The notes under the pieces: generated by a model | Seen by the model: the letters and a program-made list of their open reading frames with translations, nothing else | Database searches by the model: none | What the model was told of the DNA's origin: nothing | Shown: piece by piece, positions 55,269 to 64,000 of the stretch | Layout: each line of letters begins with the position of its first letter | Position numbering within the stretch: position 1 is the stretch's first letter | Translations under genes and position numbers: made by a program | From: Rhodovulum adriaticum | Lineage (GTDB): Bacteria > Pseudomonadota > Alphaproteobacteria > Rhodobacterales > Rhodobacteraceae | DNA length: 64,000 bases | Direction of reading: 5' to 3' | Assembly: GCF_004345735.1 (NCBI RefSeq) | Contig: NZ_SLXL01000011.1 | Location: forward strand, 45,927 to 109,926

Positions 55269-57563
55269 ATGTCCTTCGCGCTTGAGGACCATGCCGAACT
55301 GACCGACGAACTGGACGACGCGCAGCGGGCGATTCTGGAACAATGCTGGCCCGACGCGATCCGGGTGCTGTCGCCCCGGGGGCTGGATAACTGGCTGAAG
55401 GGGGCGGTGGCGCTGGCCCATATGGGCCGTGGCGATCACATCGTGCGCACTTGGATCGAGGTGGTGCCGATCCTGGCCCGCGACCTGGGCGAGGATGTGA
55501 TCCCTGACCTGGCGCAGGCCTGCCTTGGCTTTGCCTCGCGCACCTCGGGCGCCGTGATCGAGCGGGTGATAGCCACCGCGCCCGTGGCCTCGCGCCGCCT
55601 GTCCGACCCGGACCTGTTCCGCACCTACCTGCAATTCCTCAACCAGCTTCTGGCCCAGGCCCCGCGCGGGCTGCGCCCGATGCTGGAACATCTGGAGGAA
55701 TTGCTGGATGTCCTGACCCTAGGCGGCCTGCGCCGCTGGGCCAACTGGGGCGCGCAGGCGCACCGAACGAATTTCGAGGAGATGACGCGCTATTTCAGTC
55801 TGGAAAGCGCCGAATCCCAGGCGATCCTGCAGAATGAACGCAAGGGAACCCTGTTCGTCGACATCCACCGCCGGATCGGGATGTATCTGCGTGCGCTTTG
55901 GGGCCGTGATTTCCTGATGCGCCCCACCGCGGGCGATTTCGAAACCCGCGAGGGCGCGAAGCCCTATATCGCCGAGTTCTTCCTGCACCTGCCCGATGCC
56001 TATGACGATTGGAACGGGGAACCGGGGCTGGACCTCTACCGCGCGGCCGCCGCCCACGCCGCCGCCCATGTCGCCCTGACGATCGCCGCCATCCCGGGGG
56101 ACGAGTTGAACGCGCTGCAACAGCAATGCGTCGGCCTGATCGAGGATGCCCGGATCGAGGCGCTGTCCATCGCCCAATTCCCCCGCCTGCGCGACCTGTG
56201 GCGCAAGTTCCACGCGCCCTCGACCGATGGCACGATGGGCGCCCAGTTCGACCGGATCGCGCTGGGGCTGCTGGATCCCGAGGCGCAGATCGACGATCCG
56301 GTGGTGGATTGGGTGCGGGACGCGTTCGCCAAGGCGGATTTGTCGGATGCCGCCATGTCGCGCGAGCTGGGCCTGCATCTGGCACACCAGCTGCGCAACC
56401 GCCCGTTTTCCGCCTATCGCGACGTGCAGGGCGCACCCTATCGCGACGACAACCGCTATATCTGGGAATTCGAGGAGATCGACTGGGAAAAGGGTTTCGC
56501 CCCTGCCCCGGAACAGGTGCGCAAATACGTCTCCGTCTCCGAGATGGTGAACGAGGTAGAGGTCGAGACCGCCGGCGACGACGCCCAGGAAATCTGGGTG
56601 TCTGAGACCGAGTTCTTTGACGACGACGGCCTGTCCTTCAACGAAAAGGAGGGCAAGGAGCCCACTTCGCCCCCGGTCCCCTATGACGAGTTCGATTACA
56701 AGATCCAGATGCACCGCCCCTCCTGGGCAACGGTGCTGGAAAAACGCCCGAAACTGGGCGACCCGTCCGAGATCGACGCGATCCTGACGGAGAACCGCAA
56801 GCTGACCCAGCGGATGCGCCATCTGCTGGACGCGATGCAGCCCCAGGGCGTGCAGCGCATCCGCAAGCTGGAGGACGGCGACGAGATCGACATCAACGCC
56901 GCGCTTCAGGCCATGGTCGATATCCGCATGGGCCAGCAGCCCGATCCGCAGATCATGATGCGGTCTGTCCGCAAGGTGCGCGATATCGCGGTGATGACGC
57001 TACTGGACCTGTCGGAATCCACCAACGACCAGGTCGCCGGGCAGGACCAGACGGTGCTGGACCTGACCAAGGCGGCCACCGTCCTGCTGGCCGAGGCGAT
57101 TGCCAAGGTCGGCGATGCCTTTGCGCTGCACGGGTTCTGTTCCGACGGGCGGCACAACGTGTTCTACCAGCGGTACAAGGATTTCGACCAGCGATGGGAC
57201 GAGATGCCCAAGGCGCGCCTTGCGGGCATGCAGGGGCAGTTGTCCACCCGGATGGGGGCCGCGATCCGCCATGCGGGGCATCACCTGGGGCAGGTTCAGG
57301 CGGCCAAGAAACTGATGCTGGTCATCACCGATGGCGCGCCCGCCGATATCGATGAGCGCGACCCGCAATACCTGCGCCAGGATGCCCGCGCCGCCGTGCT
57401 GGAGGTTGAAAAACACGGGGTGATCCCGTTCTGCCTGACGCTGGACCCGCGCGCGGATCAATACGTGGCGCAGATATTCGGGCAGCGGAACTTCTTCATC
57501 CTCGACAACGTGGAACGCTTGCCCGAACGGCTGCCGCAGCTTTACGCGGGCCTGACCCGCTAA
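55269..57563 (+). CDS. cbbO: RuBisCO activase adaptor CbbO
   Basis: A 764-residue protein with a long helical N-terminus and a C-terminal von Willebrand A domain (about 570-760): VMTLLDLSESTND contains the MIDAS DxSxS and LVITDGAPAD follows. CbbO links the CbbQ hexamer to RuBisCO. ATG 55269 (MSFALEDHAEL) is chosen; the open frame extends to 55200 inside cbbQ. It ends at a strong hairpin. Confidence 0.95.
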   Translation: MSFALEDHAELTDELDDAQRAILEQCWPDAIRVLSPRGLDNWLKGAVALAHMGRGDHIVRTWIEVVPILARDLGEDVIPDLAQACLGFASRTSGAVIERVIATAPVASRRLSDPDLFRTYLQFLNQLLAQAPRGLRPMLEHLEELLDVLTLGGLRRWANWGAQAHRTNFEEMTRYFSLESAESQAILQNERKGTLFVDIHRRIGMYLRALWGRDFLMRPTAGDFETREGAKPYIAEFFLHLPDAYDDWNGEPGLDLYRAAAAHAAAHVALTIAAIPGDELNALQQQCVGLIEDARIEALSIAQFPRLRDLWRKFHAPSTDGTMGAQFDRIALGLLDPEAQIDDPVVDWVRDAFAKADLSDAAMSRELGLHLAHQLRNRPFSAYRDVQGAPYRDDNRYIWEFEEIDWEKGFAPAPEQVRKYVSVSEMVNEVEVETAGDDAQEIWVSETEFFDDDGLSFNEKEGKEPTSPPVPYDEFDYKIQMHRPSWATVLEKRPKLGDPSEIDAILTENRKLTQRMRHLLDAMQPQGVQRIRKLEDGDEIDINAALQAMVDIRMGQQPDPQIMMRSVRKVRDIAVMTLLDLSESTNDQVAGQDQTVLDLTKAATVLLAEAIAKVGDAFALHGFCSDGRHNVFYQRYKDFDQRWDEMPKARLAGMQGQLSTRMGAAIRHAGHHLGQVQAAKKLMLVITDGAPADIDERDPQYLRQDARAAVLEVEKHGVIPFCLTLDPRADQYVAQIFGQRNFFILDNVERLPERLPQLYAGLTR

Positions 57564-57579
57564 GCCCCGGCAGAAAGAA

Positions 57580-57608
57580 AACCGCCCCGGCGTTTGGCCG
57601 GGGCGGTT
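57580..57608. terminator. Bidirectional terminator between cbbO and cytochrome c
   Basis: AACCGCCCCGGC (57580-57591) pairs perfectly with GCCGGGGCGGTT (57597-57608) around GTTTG. AAAGAAA on the left gives U residues for the leftward transcript and CGCGTTTC follows on the right. It separates convergent genes. Confidence 0.85.
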
Positions 57609-57649
57609 CGCGTTTCAGGTCAGACGGCGGGGATGCCCCCGCGCGCCGA

Positions 57650-59227
57650 TCATTCCTGCGACAGAGTCGCGATGTAGGCGTAGATGTCGCGCACTTCCTG
57701 CTCGTCGCGGGCATTGTAGGTCATGCTGCCGCGGGCCTTGGGGTCGCCCAGGTATTCACGCAGGAACTCGGTCGGGTTCTTGGCGTATTCCACGACCAGG
57801 TCTTCGGTCCAGACCAGGCCGGCCTCGCCCGCCGCTTCCATCGACTTGGAGTAACGGAACCCCTCGATCGTGCCGGCCGCACGGCCGGGCATGCCGTACT
57901 GGTTCGGACCGACGCGGGCACCGTTGCCGGCCAGCATTTCGCCCGACGGGGCGGTGACAACGTGGCAGGTGGCGCACTGGCGGAAGGCCTTCTCGCCGGC
58001 CTCCGGGTCGCCGGTGAACGCGGCGGCCATGACAACGGCTTCCTCAGCCGGGGCCTCTTCGGCGGCGGCTTCCTCAGCCGGTGCTTCTTCGGCGACGGCT
58101 TCTTCCGCCGGGGCTTCTTCGGCGACGGCTTCCTCAGCCGGAGCCTCTTCGGCAACGGCTTCCTCAGCCGGGGCCTCTTCGGCAACGGCTTCCTCAGCCG
58201 GGGCCTCTTCGGCGGCGGCTTCTTCAGCCGGGGCCTCTTCGGCGGCGGCTTCTTCAGCCGGTGCTTCTTCGGCGGCGGCTTCTTCAGCCGGTGCTTCTTC
58301 GGCAGCGGCTTCCTCAGCCGGGGCCTCTTCGGCGGCGGCTTCTTCAGCCGGGGCTTCCTCGGCGACGGCTTCCTCAGCCGGAGCTTCTTCGGCAGCGGCT
58401 TCCTCAGCCGGGGCTTCTTCAGCGGCGGCTTCCTCAGCCGGGGCCTCTTCGGCGGCGGCTTCTTCAGCCGGGGCCTCTTCGGCAGCGGCGGCGGCGATCT
58501 GGTCGAAGGCGTTCTCGGTCTCTACCGCTTCCTCGGCCGGGGCTTCTTCAGCCGGAGCTTCTTCGGCGGCAGCCTCTTCAACCGGGGCTGCTTCGACGAT
58601 GGCGGCGGACTTGCCCGCCAGTTCGGAAGCGCGTTCGGCCAGCTCGGCGTATTCGGCGGCCAGGGCAGCGGCCTGTTCGGCCAGGGTCAGCGCGCTGGCG
58701 ACATCGGCGGGCGTTTCAACGGCGGGCGCTTCGACTTCGGCAACTTCCTCAACCGGGGCCTCTTCGGCGGCGGCTTCTTCGGCCGGTGCTTCTTCGGCGG
58801 CGGCTTCTTCGGCCGGTGCTTCTTCGGCGGCGGCTTCCTCAGCCGGTGCTTCTTCGGCGGCGGCTTCCTCAGCCGGTGCTTCTTCGGCGGCGGCTTCCTC
58901 AGCCGGTGCTTCTTCGGCGACAGCTTCCTCGGCCGGGGCCTCTTCGGCGGCGGCTTCTTCAGCCGGGGCCTCTTCGGCGGCGGCTTCTTCAGCCGGGGCT
59001 TCCTCAGCCGGTGCTTCTTCGGCGACAGCTTCCTCGGCCGGGGCCTCTTCGGTGGCAGCTTCTTCCGTCACCGCTTCCTCGGCAACGGCGGCTTCGGCCA
59101 CTGCCTCGACGGCGGGGGCGGTGGGGGCCTCATCCTGACCGCTGTAGGTCACGGCGTAGAAGGCAACGCCAATTGCCGGTGCGGCAACGATAAGACGGAT
59201 CAGGTTTTGCGCGCTGTTGTTAGACAT
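57650..59227 (-). CDS. Membrane-anchored cytochrome c with giant Glu/Ala/Pro linker
   Basis: A 525-residue protein. An uncleaved N-terminal anchor (residues 8-29, [18 protein letters not shown]) is followed by a linker to about residue 399 made mostly of (A/V)AEEAPAEEA units. The C-terminal class I cytochrome c domain (400-525) has CATCH (C418, C421, H422) and probable axial Met M502 in GSMTYN. Rhodobacter cytochrome c_y has the same plan with a linker of under 100 residues, carrying electrons from bc1 to reaction centre or oxidase. The length here is exceptional. Confidence 0.9.
   Translation of the reverse strand: MSNNSAQNLIRLIVAAPAIGVAFYAVTYSGQDEAPTAPAVEAVAEAAVAEEAVTEEAATEEAPAEEAVAEEAPAEEAPAEEAAAEEAPAEEAAAEEAPAEEAVAEEAPAEEAAAEEAPAEEAAAEEAPAEEAAAEEAPAEEAAAEEAPAEEAAAEEAPVEEVAEVEAPAVETPADVASALTLAEQAAALAAEYAELAERASELAGKSAAIVEAAPVEEAAAEEAPAEEAPAEEAVETENAFDQIAAAAAEEAPAEEAAAEEAPAEEAAAEEAPAEEAAAEEAPAEEAVAEEAPAEEAAAEEAPAEEAAAEEAPAEEAAAEEAPAEEAAAEEAPAEEAAAEEAPAEEAVAEEAPAEEAVAEEAPAEEAVAEEAPAEEAVAEEAPAEEAAAEEAPAEEAVVMAAAFTGDPEAGEKAFRQCATCHVVTAPSGEMLAGNGARVGPNQYGMPGRAAGTIEGFRYSKSMEAAGEAGLVWTEDLVVEYAKNPTEFLREYLGDPKARGSMTYNARDEQEVRDIYAYIATLSQE
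58038..58487 (-). repeat. 30-bp coding tandem repeat, block A (15 units)
   Basis: Fifteen contiguous 30-bp units, each with GCTTC(C/T)TCAGCCGG-like text on the plus strand, encode ten residues AEEAPAEEA(A/V) on the minus strand. Units differ mainly at third codon positions. It is the C-terminal half of the cytochrome linker. Confidence 0.9.
58745..59075 (-). repeat. 30-bp coding tandem repeat, block B (about 11 units)
   Basis: About 11 units of the same 30-bp repeat, less regular, encode the N-terminal half of the linker. Between blocks lies a non-repeat helical segment ([20 protein letters not shown]). The blocks probably share ancestry by unequal exchange or slippage. Confidence 0.85.
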
Positions 59228-59546
59228 TTTTCATCCTTTGCATTCCGCTGCCGTCGGACGGGACCATCCCGTGCGCGGCAGGACATCCTCCTGCTGTTCC
59301 GGCGAGAGTGTATAAGACAGGCCTCCCGCGCCGGGCCCCGGCATCGCTACGGATCTGCATCCGCACGCGCGCCCAGCCGCCACGGCGCAGAATAACGCGA
59401 GCGTGAGGCGAGAACAGCCCCTCATCCCGGACTGCGACGCTGCTACGCGGGCTTTGGCCCTTGTCAGCGGGAAAAAGTCCCCATTGCGCCGGGCAGAACC
59501 GGGAAAAGCGCGGGGTGGCCGTGGTCATCGGGCGAATCGCCAGGGC
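59228..59546 (-). promoter_or_regulatory. 319-bp gap upstream of the cytochrome gene
   Basis: No gene is supported between the cytochrome start and the B12-protein stop. On the minus strand GTCTTATACACT near 59310-59325 could be a -10-like element for the cytochrome promoter, without a clear -35. GGATGAAAA precedes the cytochrome ATG. Nothing else is recognised. Confidence 0.3.
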
Positions 59547-60350
59547 CTATGCGGCCCGGTCCCCGGCCAGACGTGCCATTTCGCGCAGCGCCCCTGCAAC
59601 GTCGCGGGCCCAGCCATCGGCGGCCAGCCGGGCGGCGGCCTCGGGCTCGGTCGCGATATAGGCACCGCTGAGCAGGATGCGGGTTCGCGGGGCGGCAGCG
59701 CGCAGATCGGGCAGCAGCGCGGCCAAGCTCCGTGCGGTGCGGGCCGATCCGATCGACAGGCCCAGCAGGGCGTGATCCTGCTCGGCCAGCTGATCCAGCA
59801 GCGCGTCCTGCGATTCGCCCAGCGACAGGTCGATGTCCCAGCCGTTCTGGCGCAGGCTGTCGGCGGCGATCACCACGCCCAGCGTATGGGTTTCGCCCGG
59901 AAGGGTGGCGAACAATGCCTGCCGATTACCGCCGCGACCGGGCCGGGGCGGGTCGCGGCGCAGGTGATGAACCAGCCGTTGCAGCCGGCCGACCGCCTGG
60001 GCCACCACGACGAAGGAGATTTCGTCGTTTTCCCATTGCTCACCCAGCATCCGCGCGGCGGCGGGCAGGTGGCTGTGCAGGATGTCGCCGTCGGGAACAC
60101 CGCGCGCGCGCAGGTCATCTATCATGGCGCGTGCGGCGTCGATACCGGGCGCGCACAGCGCGGTGCAAAGGGCGCCCATCTCGGGCAGGGGCGGGGCCGG
60201 TGTCGCCGCCGGGTGCACAACGGCAGCGGCCACCCGGCGCAGTGCGGCCTGCGCCACGTCGTGAAGGGTGTCGTGGGGCAGGGTGTGGCAGCAGGGCGTC
60301 GGACCCACAGCGCGCACGTCACCCGCAATCCGAAGCTGGTCGGTCGGCAT
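59547..60350 (-). CDS. Cobalamin-binding regulatory protein, PpaA/AerR-like
   Basis: A 267-residue soluble protein. The central region (about 70-125) has ILHSHLPAAARMLGEQWENDEISFVVVAQAVGRLQRLVHHL, typical of the helical subdomain in SCHIC/B12-binding regulators. A Rossmann-like B12-binding fold follows with LGVVIAADSLRQNGWDIDLSLGES and LLGLSIGSARTARSLAALL. In Rhodobacter, PpaA and AerR control photosynthesis genes. No photosynthesis gene is here. ATG 60350 has GGGAG 7 bp upstream. Confidence 0.75.
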   Translation of the reverse strand: MPTDQLRIAGDVRAVGPTPCCHTLPHDTLHDVAQAALRRVAAAVVHPAATPAPPLPEMGALCTALCAPGIDAARAMIDDLRARGVPDGDILHSHLPAAARMLGEQWENDEISFVVVAQAVGRLQRLVHHLRRDPPRPGRGGNRQALFATLPGETHTLGVVIAADSLRQNGWDIDLSLGESQDALLDQLAEQDHALLGLSIGSARTARSLAALLPDLRAAAPRTRILLSGAYIATEPEAAARLAADGWARDVAGALREMARLAGDRAA

Positions 60351-60583
60351 TCTCATCTCCCGCGGTTCCCGTCGGCCGTCCTTTCGCGGCGGCCGTTTCG
60401 CACACCCTGACCCCAGTGCCGCGCAGCGGGCCTTGACCTGCATCAAGGCAACCGGCGAAAGCCCGCGCCGCGGCACCGGGCATGGTGTCGCTTGGCGCCT
60501 CTTTGCCCTTGAAAAATTGGCGGATCGGGCGCAATTACCTACAATCCTTCCGCAAGGAGGGGAAACGAAACTCAGGAGTGACC

Positions 60584-60802
60584 ATGGCCAAGGAAGAAAT
60601 GCTCGAATTTCCCGGCGTCGTGAAGGAACTCCTGCCGAATGCGACATTCCGGGTCGAGTTGGAAAACGGCCATGAGATCATTGCGCATACGGCAGGCAAG
60701 ATGCGGAAGAACCGCATCCGGGTTCTGGCCGGCGACCGGGTTCAGGTTGAAATGACCCCCTACGATCTGACCAAGGGTCGGATCAACTACCGCTTCAAGT
60801 AA
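60584..60802 (+). CDS. infA: Translation initiation factor IF-1
   Basis: A 72-residue S1/OB-fold protein: [67 protein letters not shown]. It binds the 30S A site. CAGGAGTG precedes the start. maf, rng and yacG follow in the usual alphaproteobacterial order. Confidence 0.98.
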   Translation: MAKEEMLEFPGVVKELLPNATFRVELENGHEIIAHTAGKMRKNRIRVLAGDRVQVEMTPYDLTKGRINYRFK

Positions 60803-60808
60803 GCCGTT

Positions 60809-61387
60809 TTGCGGCTGATCCTCGGCTCTGCCAGCCCGCGCCGGCGGGATCTGCTGGCCCAGATCGGCGTGGCGCCCGACGACGTGCGCCCGGCCGATAT
60901 CGACGAAACCCCCGAAAAGGGCGAACTGCCGCGCCCCTATTGCGCGCGCATGGCCGTCGAAAAGGCCCGCGCGGTGCGGGCTGCGCCGGACGAACTGGTG
61001 CTGTGCGCCGATACGACCGTGGCGCTTGGCCGCCGTATCCTGGGCAAGCCCGCCGATGCCGGCGAGGCGGCGCAATTCCTGCTGGCGCTCTCGGGGCGGC
61101 GGCACCGCGTCATCACCGCGGTCGCGCTGCGGCTGGGCGCGCAATTGTGGGAACGCGATGTGGTGACCACGGTGCAGTTCAAGCGCCTGTCGGACGAGGA
61201 ACTGAACGCCTATCTCGCCAGCGGCGACTGGCAGGGCAAGGCGGGCGGCTACGGCATCCAGGGGATGGCCGGCGCCTTTGTGCCGTGGATCAACGGGTCG
61301 TTTTCCGCCGTTGTCGGGCTGCCGCTGGCCGAAACCGCCGCGCTGCTGGCCGGTGCGGGCTATCCACTGTGGAAGGAACGGGCATGA
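60809..61387 (+). CDS. maf: Maf-type nucleotide pyrophosphatase
   Basis: A 192-residue Maf/HAM1-like enzyme: [18 protein letters not shown] (phosphate loop), [18 protein letters not shown] and [16 protein letters not shown]. It hydrolyses non-canonical or dTTP/UTP. TTG 60809 is the only usable start, 7 bp after infA. It overlaps rng by 4 bp. Confidence 0.93.
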   Translation: MRLILGSASPRRRDLLAQIGVAPDDVRPADIDETPEKGELPRPYCARMAVEKARAVRAAPDELVLCADTTVALGRRILGKPADAGEAAQFLLALSGRRHRVITAVALRLGAQLWERDVVTTVQFKRLSDEELNAYLASGDWQGKAGGYGIQGMAGAFVPWINGSFSAVVGLPLAETAALLAGAGYPLWKERA

Positions 61388-62427
61388 AGGGACGGATGGT
61401 GATCCTGGATCGCGTCGGCGACCGGGCGGCGGCGGCGCTGATGGTGGATGGCCGGTTGCAGGATCTGCTGATCGACCCGCCCGACGACCGCCCGGGCCTA
61501 GGTGCCATCTTTCGTGCTATCGTTGATCGGCAGGTCAAGGGGCAGGGCGGCGTGTTCCTGCGCCTTCCGGCAGGTCGGGCGTTCCTGAAACAGGCCAAGG
61601 GGCTGCGCCCCGGCCAGGGCCTGTTGGTGCAGGTCACCGGCTATGCCGAGGCTGGCAAGGCCGTGCCGGTCACGCCCAAGCTCTTGTTCAAGAGCCGCCA
61701 CGCCATTGTCACCCCGGACGCGCCGGGGCTGAACATCTCGCGCAAGATCCGCGACGAGGACGAGCGCGACCGCCTGCTGGAACTGGCGCATGAGGGGATG
61801 GAGGGGGCGAACCCAAGGTTCGGCCTGATCCTGCGTTCTGCCGCCGACGGCGCCCCCGAGGATGAGATCGCCGCCGACATCGCCGCGATGCGCGATCTTG
61901 CCCAGGCTGTCTGCGCGGAACCCACCGACGGCCCGCCCGAGGCCCTGCTGGACGCCCCCGATACACATCTCACCGCCTGGCGCGACTGGGCCGACCCCGC
62001 CCCCGACATGGTGGTCGAGGATACCGGCAGCTTCGAAACCCATGGCGTGTGGGACGCGATCGCCGCTTTGGACGGCCCCACACCCCTGCCCGGCGGTGGT
62101 ACACTGTATGTCGAACCGACCCGCGCGCTGGTGGCGGTGGACGTGAACACCGGCCCCGACACCTCGCCCGCGGCGGGGCTGAAGGCCAATATCGCCGCTG
62201 CCCGCGACCTGCCGCGCCAGCTGCGTTTGCGCGGGCTGGCCGGGCAGGTCGTCGTCGATTTCGCCCCGATGCCTAAAAAGGACAGGCTGGTACTGGAACA
62301 GACCCTGAAATCCGCCCTGCGCGCGGATGCGGTGGAGACCAGCTTCGTCGGCTGGACGCCGCTGGGCCATGCCGAACTGACCCGCAAACGCGAACGCTTG
62401 CCCCTGACCGAGGCCTTGCCGCGATGA
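61384..62427 (+). CDS. Ribonuclease E/G family protein (short form)
   Basis: A 347-residue protein with an N-terminal S1-like region and the RNase E/G catalytic core: [12 protein letters not shown] carries the metal aspartate and [11 protein letters not shown] the second. It is shorter than E. coli RNase G and lacks the zinc-link cysteines, typical of this alphaproteobacterial operon. It processes RNA ends. ATGA overlaps with maf and yacG. Confidence 0.88.
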   Translation: MKGRMVILDRVGDRAAAALMVDGRLQDLLIDPPDDRPGLGAIFRAIVDRQVKGQGGVFLRLPAGRAFLKQAKGLRPGQGLLVQVTGYAEAGKAVPVTPKLLFKSRHAIVTPDAPGLNISRKIRDEDERDRLLELAHEGMEGANPRFGLILRSAADGAPEDEIAADIAAMRDLAQAVCAEPTDGPPEALLDAPDTHLTAWRDWADPAPDMVVEDTGSFETHGVWDAIAALDGPTPLPGGGTLYVEPTRALVAVDVNTGPDTSPAAGLKANIAAARDLPRQLRLRGLAGQVVVDFAPMPKKDRLVLEQTLKSALRADAVETSFVGWTPLGHAELTRKRERLPLTEALPR

Positions 62428-62606
62428 CCTGCCCGATCTGCAAGAAGCCCGCTCACCCCGACTACCGCCCCTTCTGCTCGCGCCGCTGCGCGGATGTCGA
62501 CCTGGGGCGCTGGCTGTCGGGCAGCTACGCCGTGCCGTCGGACGACCCCGAGGATGCCGAGCGCGCCGCCGAGGAACTGACCCGCCAGCCCACGAAACCC
62601 CACTGA
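62424..62606 (+). CDS. yacG: DNA gyrase inhibitor YacG
   Basis: A 60-residue zinc-binding protein: CPICKKP near the N-terminus and CSRRCADVDLGRWLSGSYAVP after it, four cysteines for Zn2+. YacG inhibits gyrase binding to DNA. It overlaps rng by 4 bp. tRNA-Phe follows 79 bp downstream. Confidence 0.93.
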   Translation: MTCPICKKPAHPDYRPFCSRRCADVDLGRWLSGSYAVPSDDPEDAERAAEELTRQPTKPH

Positions 62607-62685
62607 ATTTTCTTGCTGACCCCTCTGGACACCCCCGCAGACCCCGTCTAAAACCCCGCCACCCGAAGCGATCCGCTTCACCCGT

Positions 62686-62760
62686 GCCCGGGTAGCTCAG
62701 GGGTAGAGCAGTGGATTGAAAATCCTCGTGTCGGTGGTTCGATTCCGCCCCCGGGCACCA
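62686..62760 (+). tRNA. tRNA-Phe (GAA)
   Basis: A 75-nt tRNA. Acceptor GCCCGGG pairs with CCCGGGC, then A and encoded CCA. The anticodon loop is TTGAAAA. The T arm is GGTGG-TTCGATT-CCGCC. An integrase remnant begins just downstream, so this tRNA was probably an attachment site. Confidence 0.95.
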
Positions 62761-62824
62761 TAGCATACGCTAAGATACTGTTTTGCCTCAGCTTTATCTC
62801 AGGATAGAGCGAGCGTAGAACAGG

Positions 62825-63905
62825 GTGGAGAACAAAACTGCACCCCACTCATTTGTGAAAGACGGCGTCTACTACTTCGTGAGGCGCGTCCCCAAAGACC
62901 TGCTGCACCACTACACGTCACCGAAAATCTCATTCTAGCTGCGCACGAGGTCGGCATCGGTCGCTACCTCTCGCGCACTGAGAGCAGCACAACGGCTCGA
63001 CGAGCACTGGTATTTCCTCAAGATCAACGACTGCGATCTACCGGGGAAGCACATGCTGCGCTTGGCGCAGAACACCAACGCTGTCCCTGCCGCGATGGTC
63101 ATGACTGCCGCTGCAGCTGAAACCGTGAAGCTCTCGGAAGCCGTGGGCATCTACCTTCGGCTCAAGGGTCAAGGTCGCCCGGTCACCTTCCACCGCGCTG
63201 CTGAGCGGTCCTGTGGCTATGTCATCGACGTGTGCGGCGACAAAGACATCACTGCCTACACCAAGGCAGACGCAAAGGCCTTCCGCGACGATCTGATCAA
63301 GCGTGGACTGGCAGGCAGCAGCATGACGCGCGTCTTCGGAACGGTGCGCTCGGTCATCAACTTCGCTGCCGCCGAGATCGGCATCGACATCACCAACCCA
63401 TTCGGCAGGGTCTACTACGACCGCAACGCAGGAGTTGAGGATCGGGAACCGCTGCCGCTCGATGTCATTCGCACCCTACAGAGCGAGTGCCGCAAGCTCG
63501 ACGATGATCTGCGCTGGCTGGTCGCCTTGGTGTCTGACACCGGGATGCGCCTCGCTGAGGCTGCAGGTCTGTTGAGAGAGGATCTCAAGCTCGATGATCC
63601 GATCCCGAATGTGGTCGTGCGAGAGCATCCGTGGCGGCGCTTGAAGACGGCAGGCAGCAACCGGAAGGTCCCGCTCGTGGGCGCAGCGCTCTGGGCCGCT
63701 CAGCGTGTCCACGACAGCGTCAAGGACAGCGAGTTCGCCTTCCCGCGATACAACAAGGACGACCAGACCAATGCCAACTCGGCGAGCGCGGCGCTGAACA
63801 AATGGATGAAGCCATACGTCAGCGAGAAAGGGACCATGCACAGCTTCCGTCACTCGATGCGTGACCGGTTGCGGGCTGTGGAGTGCCCCGCCGACATCGT
63901 GGATC
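62825..63905 (+). pseudogene. Tyrosine integrase broken by amber stop and IS insertion
   Basis: GTG 62825 opens a frame with a DUF6538-like start (VKDGVYYFVRRVPKDLLHHY) that ends at TAG 62936-62938. The same frame continues past it (LRTRSASVATSRALRAAQRLDEHWYF) to the IS junction. The catalytic domain has the first Arg in TGMRLAEAAGL and the HxxR of HSFRHSMRDRL, but the IS at 63906 removes the nucleophile tyrosine. Base composition and codon use look unlike the neighbours, so the gene is foreign. Its tRNA-Phe position marks a former island edge. Confidence 0.88.
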
Positions 63906-64000
63906 TGAACCGCCCCGGGTTTACCGGAGAGTTTCTGGTTCAATGATTAGGCTGCTTTTTCGTTGGCTTTCAAGCGTGCGTAGAATGCCTCCTCTGCTTC
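63906..64000 (-). mobile_element. End of an IS3-family insertion sequence (partial)
   Basis: TGAACCGCCCCGGGTTTACC at 63906 is a terminal inverted repeat with the TG start of IS3 elements. On the minus strand a transposase C-terminus EAEEAFYARLKANEKAA ends at the stop codon 63947-63949, typical of IS3-family OrfB (IS51/IS407-like). The rest lies beyond the window. Confidence 0.82.

Noticed and set aside
58038..58487. CRISPR-like array of 30-bp units
   Set aside because: Units are contiguous without unique spacers, lie in frame inside a gene, and no cas genes are near.
57962..59395. Long plus-strand open frames (370-477 codons) across the repeat region
   Set aside because: They are the complement of the Glu/Ala/Pro repeat; their translations are low-complexity Ser/Ala or Gly/Phe repeats with no start signal.

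Overview
The window is high-GC chromosomal DNA from an alphaproteobacterium, almost certainly Rhodobacteraceae (Rhodobacter/Rhodovulum/Paracoccus relatives). The evidence is the CcrM-MipZ-PleD cell-cycle set, DUF3572, the ffh-GNAT-GNAT-chorismate mutase-rpsP-rimM-trmD-rplS-rpmE order, the infA-maf-rng-yacG-tRNA-Phe order, and a membrane-anchored cytochrome c of the c_y type. Most of it is tightly packed housekeeping DNA with many ATGA/TGATG overlaps. Three accessory segments stand out.

Layout. 0-8 kb: SIMPL protein, metY, a DapA-like lyase, a probable glycosyltransferase-fold protein, a frameshifted small secreted-protein gene, an SH3 protein, tRNA-Tyr, rlmB and small conserved proteins. 8-11.4 kb: hisA-TM protein-hisF-hisE, then convergent NUDIX and DUF983 genes. 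11.6-13.9 kb: an EF-hand protein, ECF sigma factor, small membrane protein and CnrX/CpxP-like periplasmic protein. 14-19.4 kb: pleD, DUF3572, HAD phosphatase, class II fructose bisphosphatase and recJ. 19.4-26.2 kb: tRNA-Glu followed by an [FeFe]-hydrogenase operon (a NuoF-C-terminal/GltD fusion plus HydA) and a nitrate/taurine-type ABC transporter.

26.2-42.2 kb: folC-accD, CPBP protease, split and divergent mnmC halves, EamA transporter, lytic transglycosylase, dapA, trmO, smpB, sseA, an aminotransferase, a membrane protein with a winged-helix tail, and rnhB. 42.3-50.2 kb: ccrM with GANTC sites upstream, then the SRP/ribosomal cluster with bluB inserted. 50.3-57.6 kb: mipZ, fmdB-like, then cbbR divergent from form IA RuBisCO cbbL-cbbS-cbbQ-cbbO. 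57.6-60.4 kb: a cytochrome c with a giant Glu/Ala/Pro repeat linker and a cobalamin-binding PpaA/AerR-like regulator. 60.5-64 kb: infA-maf-rng-yacG, tRNA-Phe, and a doubly broken tyrosine integrase cut by an IS3-family element at the right edge.

Taken together, the genes suggest a metabolically flexible bacterium. The RuBisCO module with glpX supports Calvin-cycle CO2 fixation, and the hydrogenase could exchange electrons between NAD(P)H and H2 under anoxia. No hydrogenase maturation genes (hydE, hydF, hydG) lie in the window, so they must be elsewhere if the enzyme is active. The least conventional items are the cytochrome linker, the hydrogenase islet beside tRNA-Glu with its ABC transporter, and the membrane winged-helix protein.
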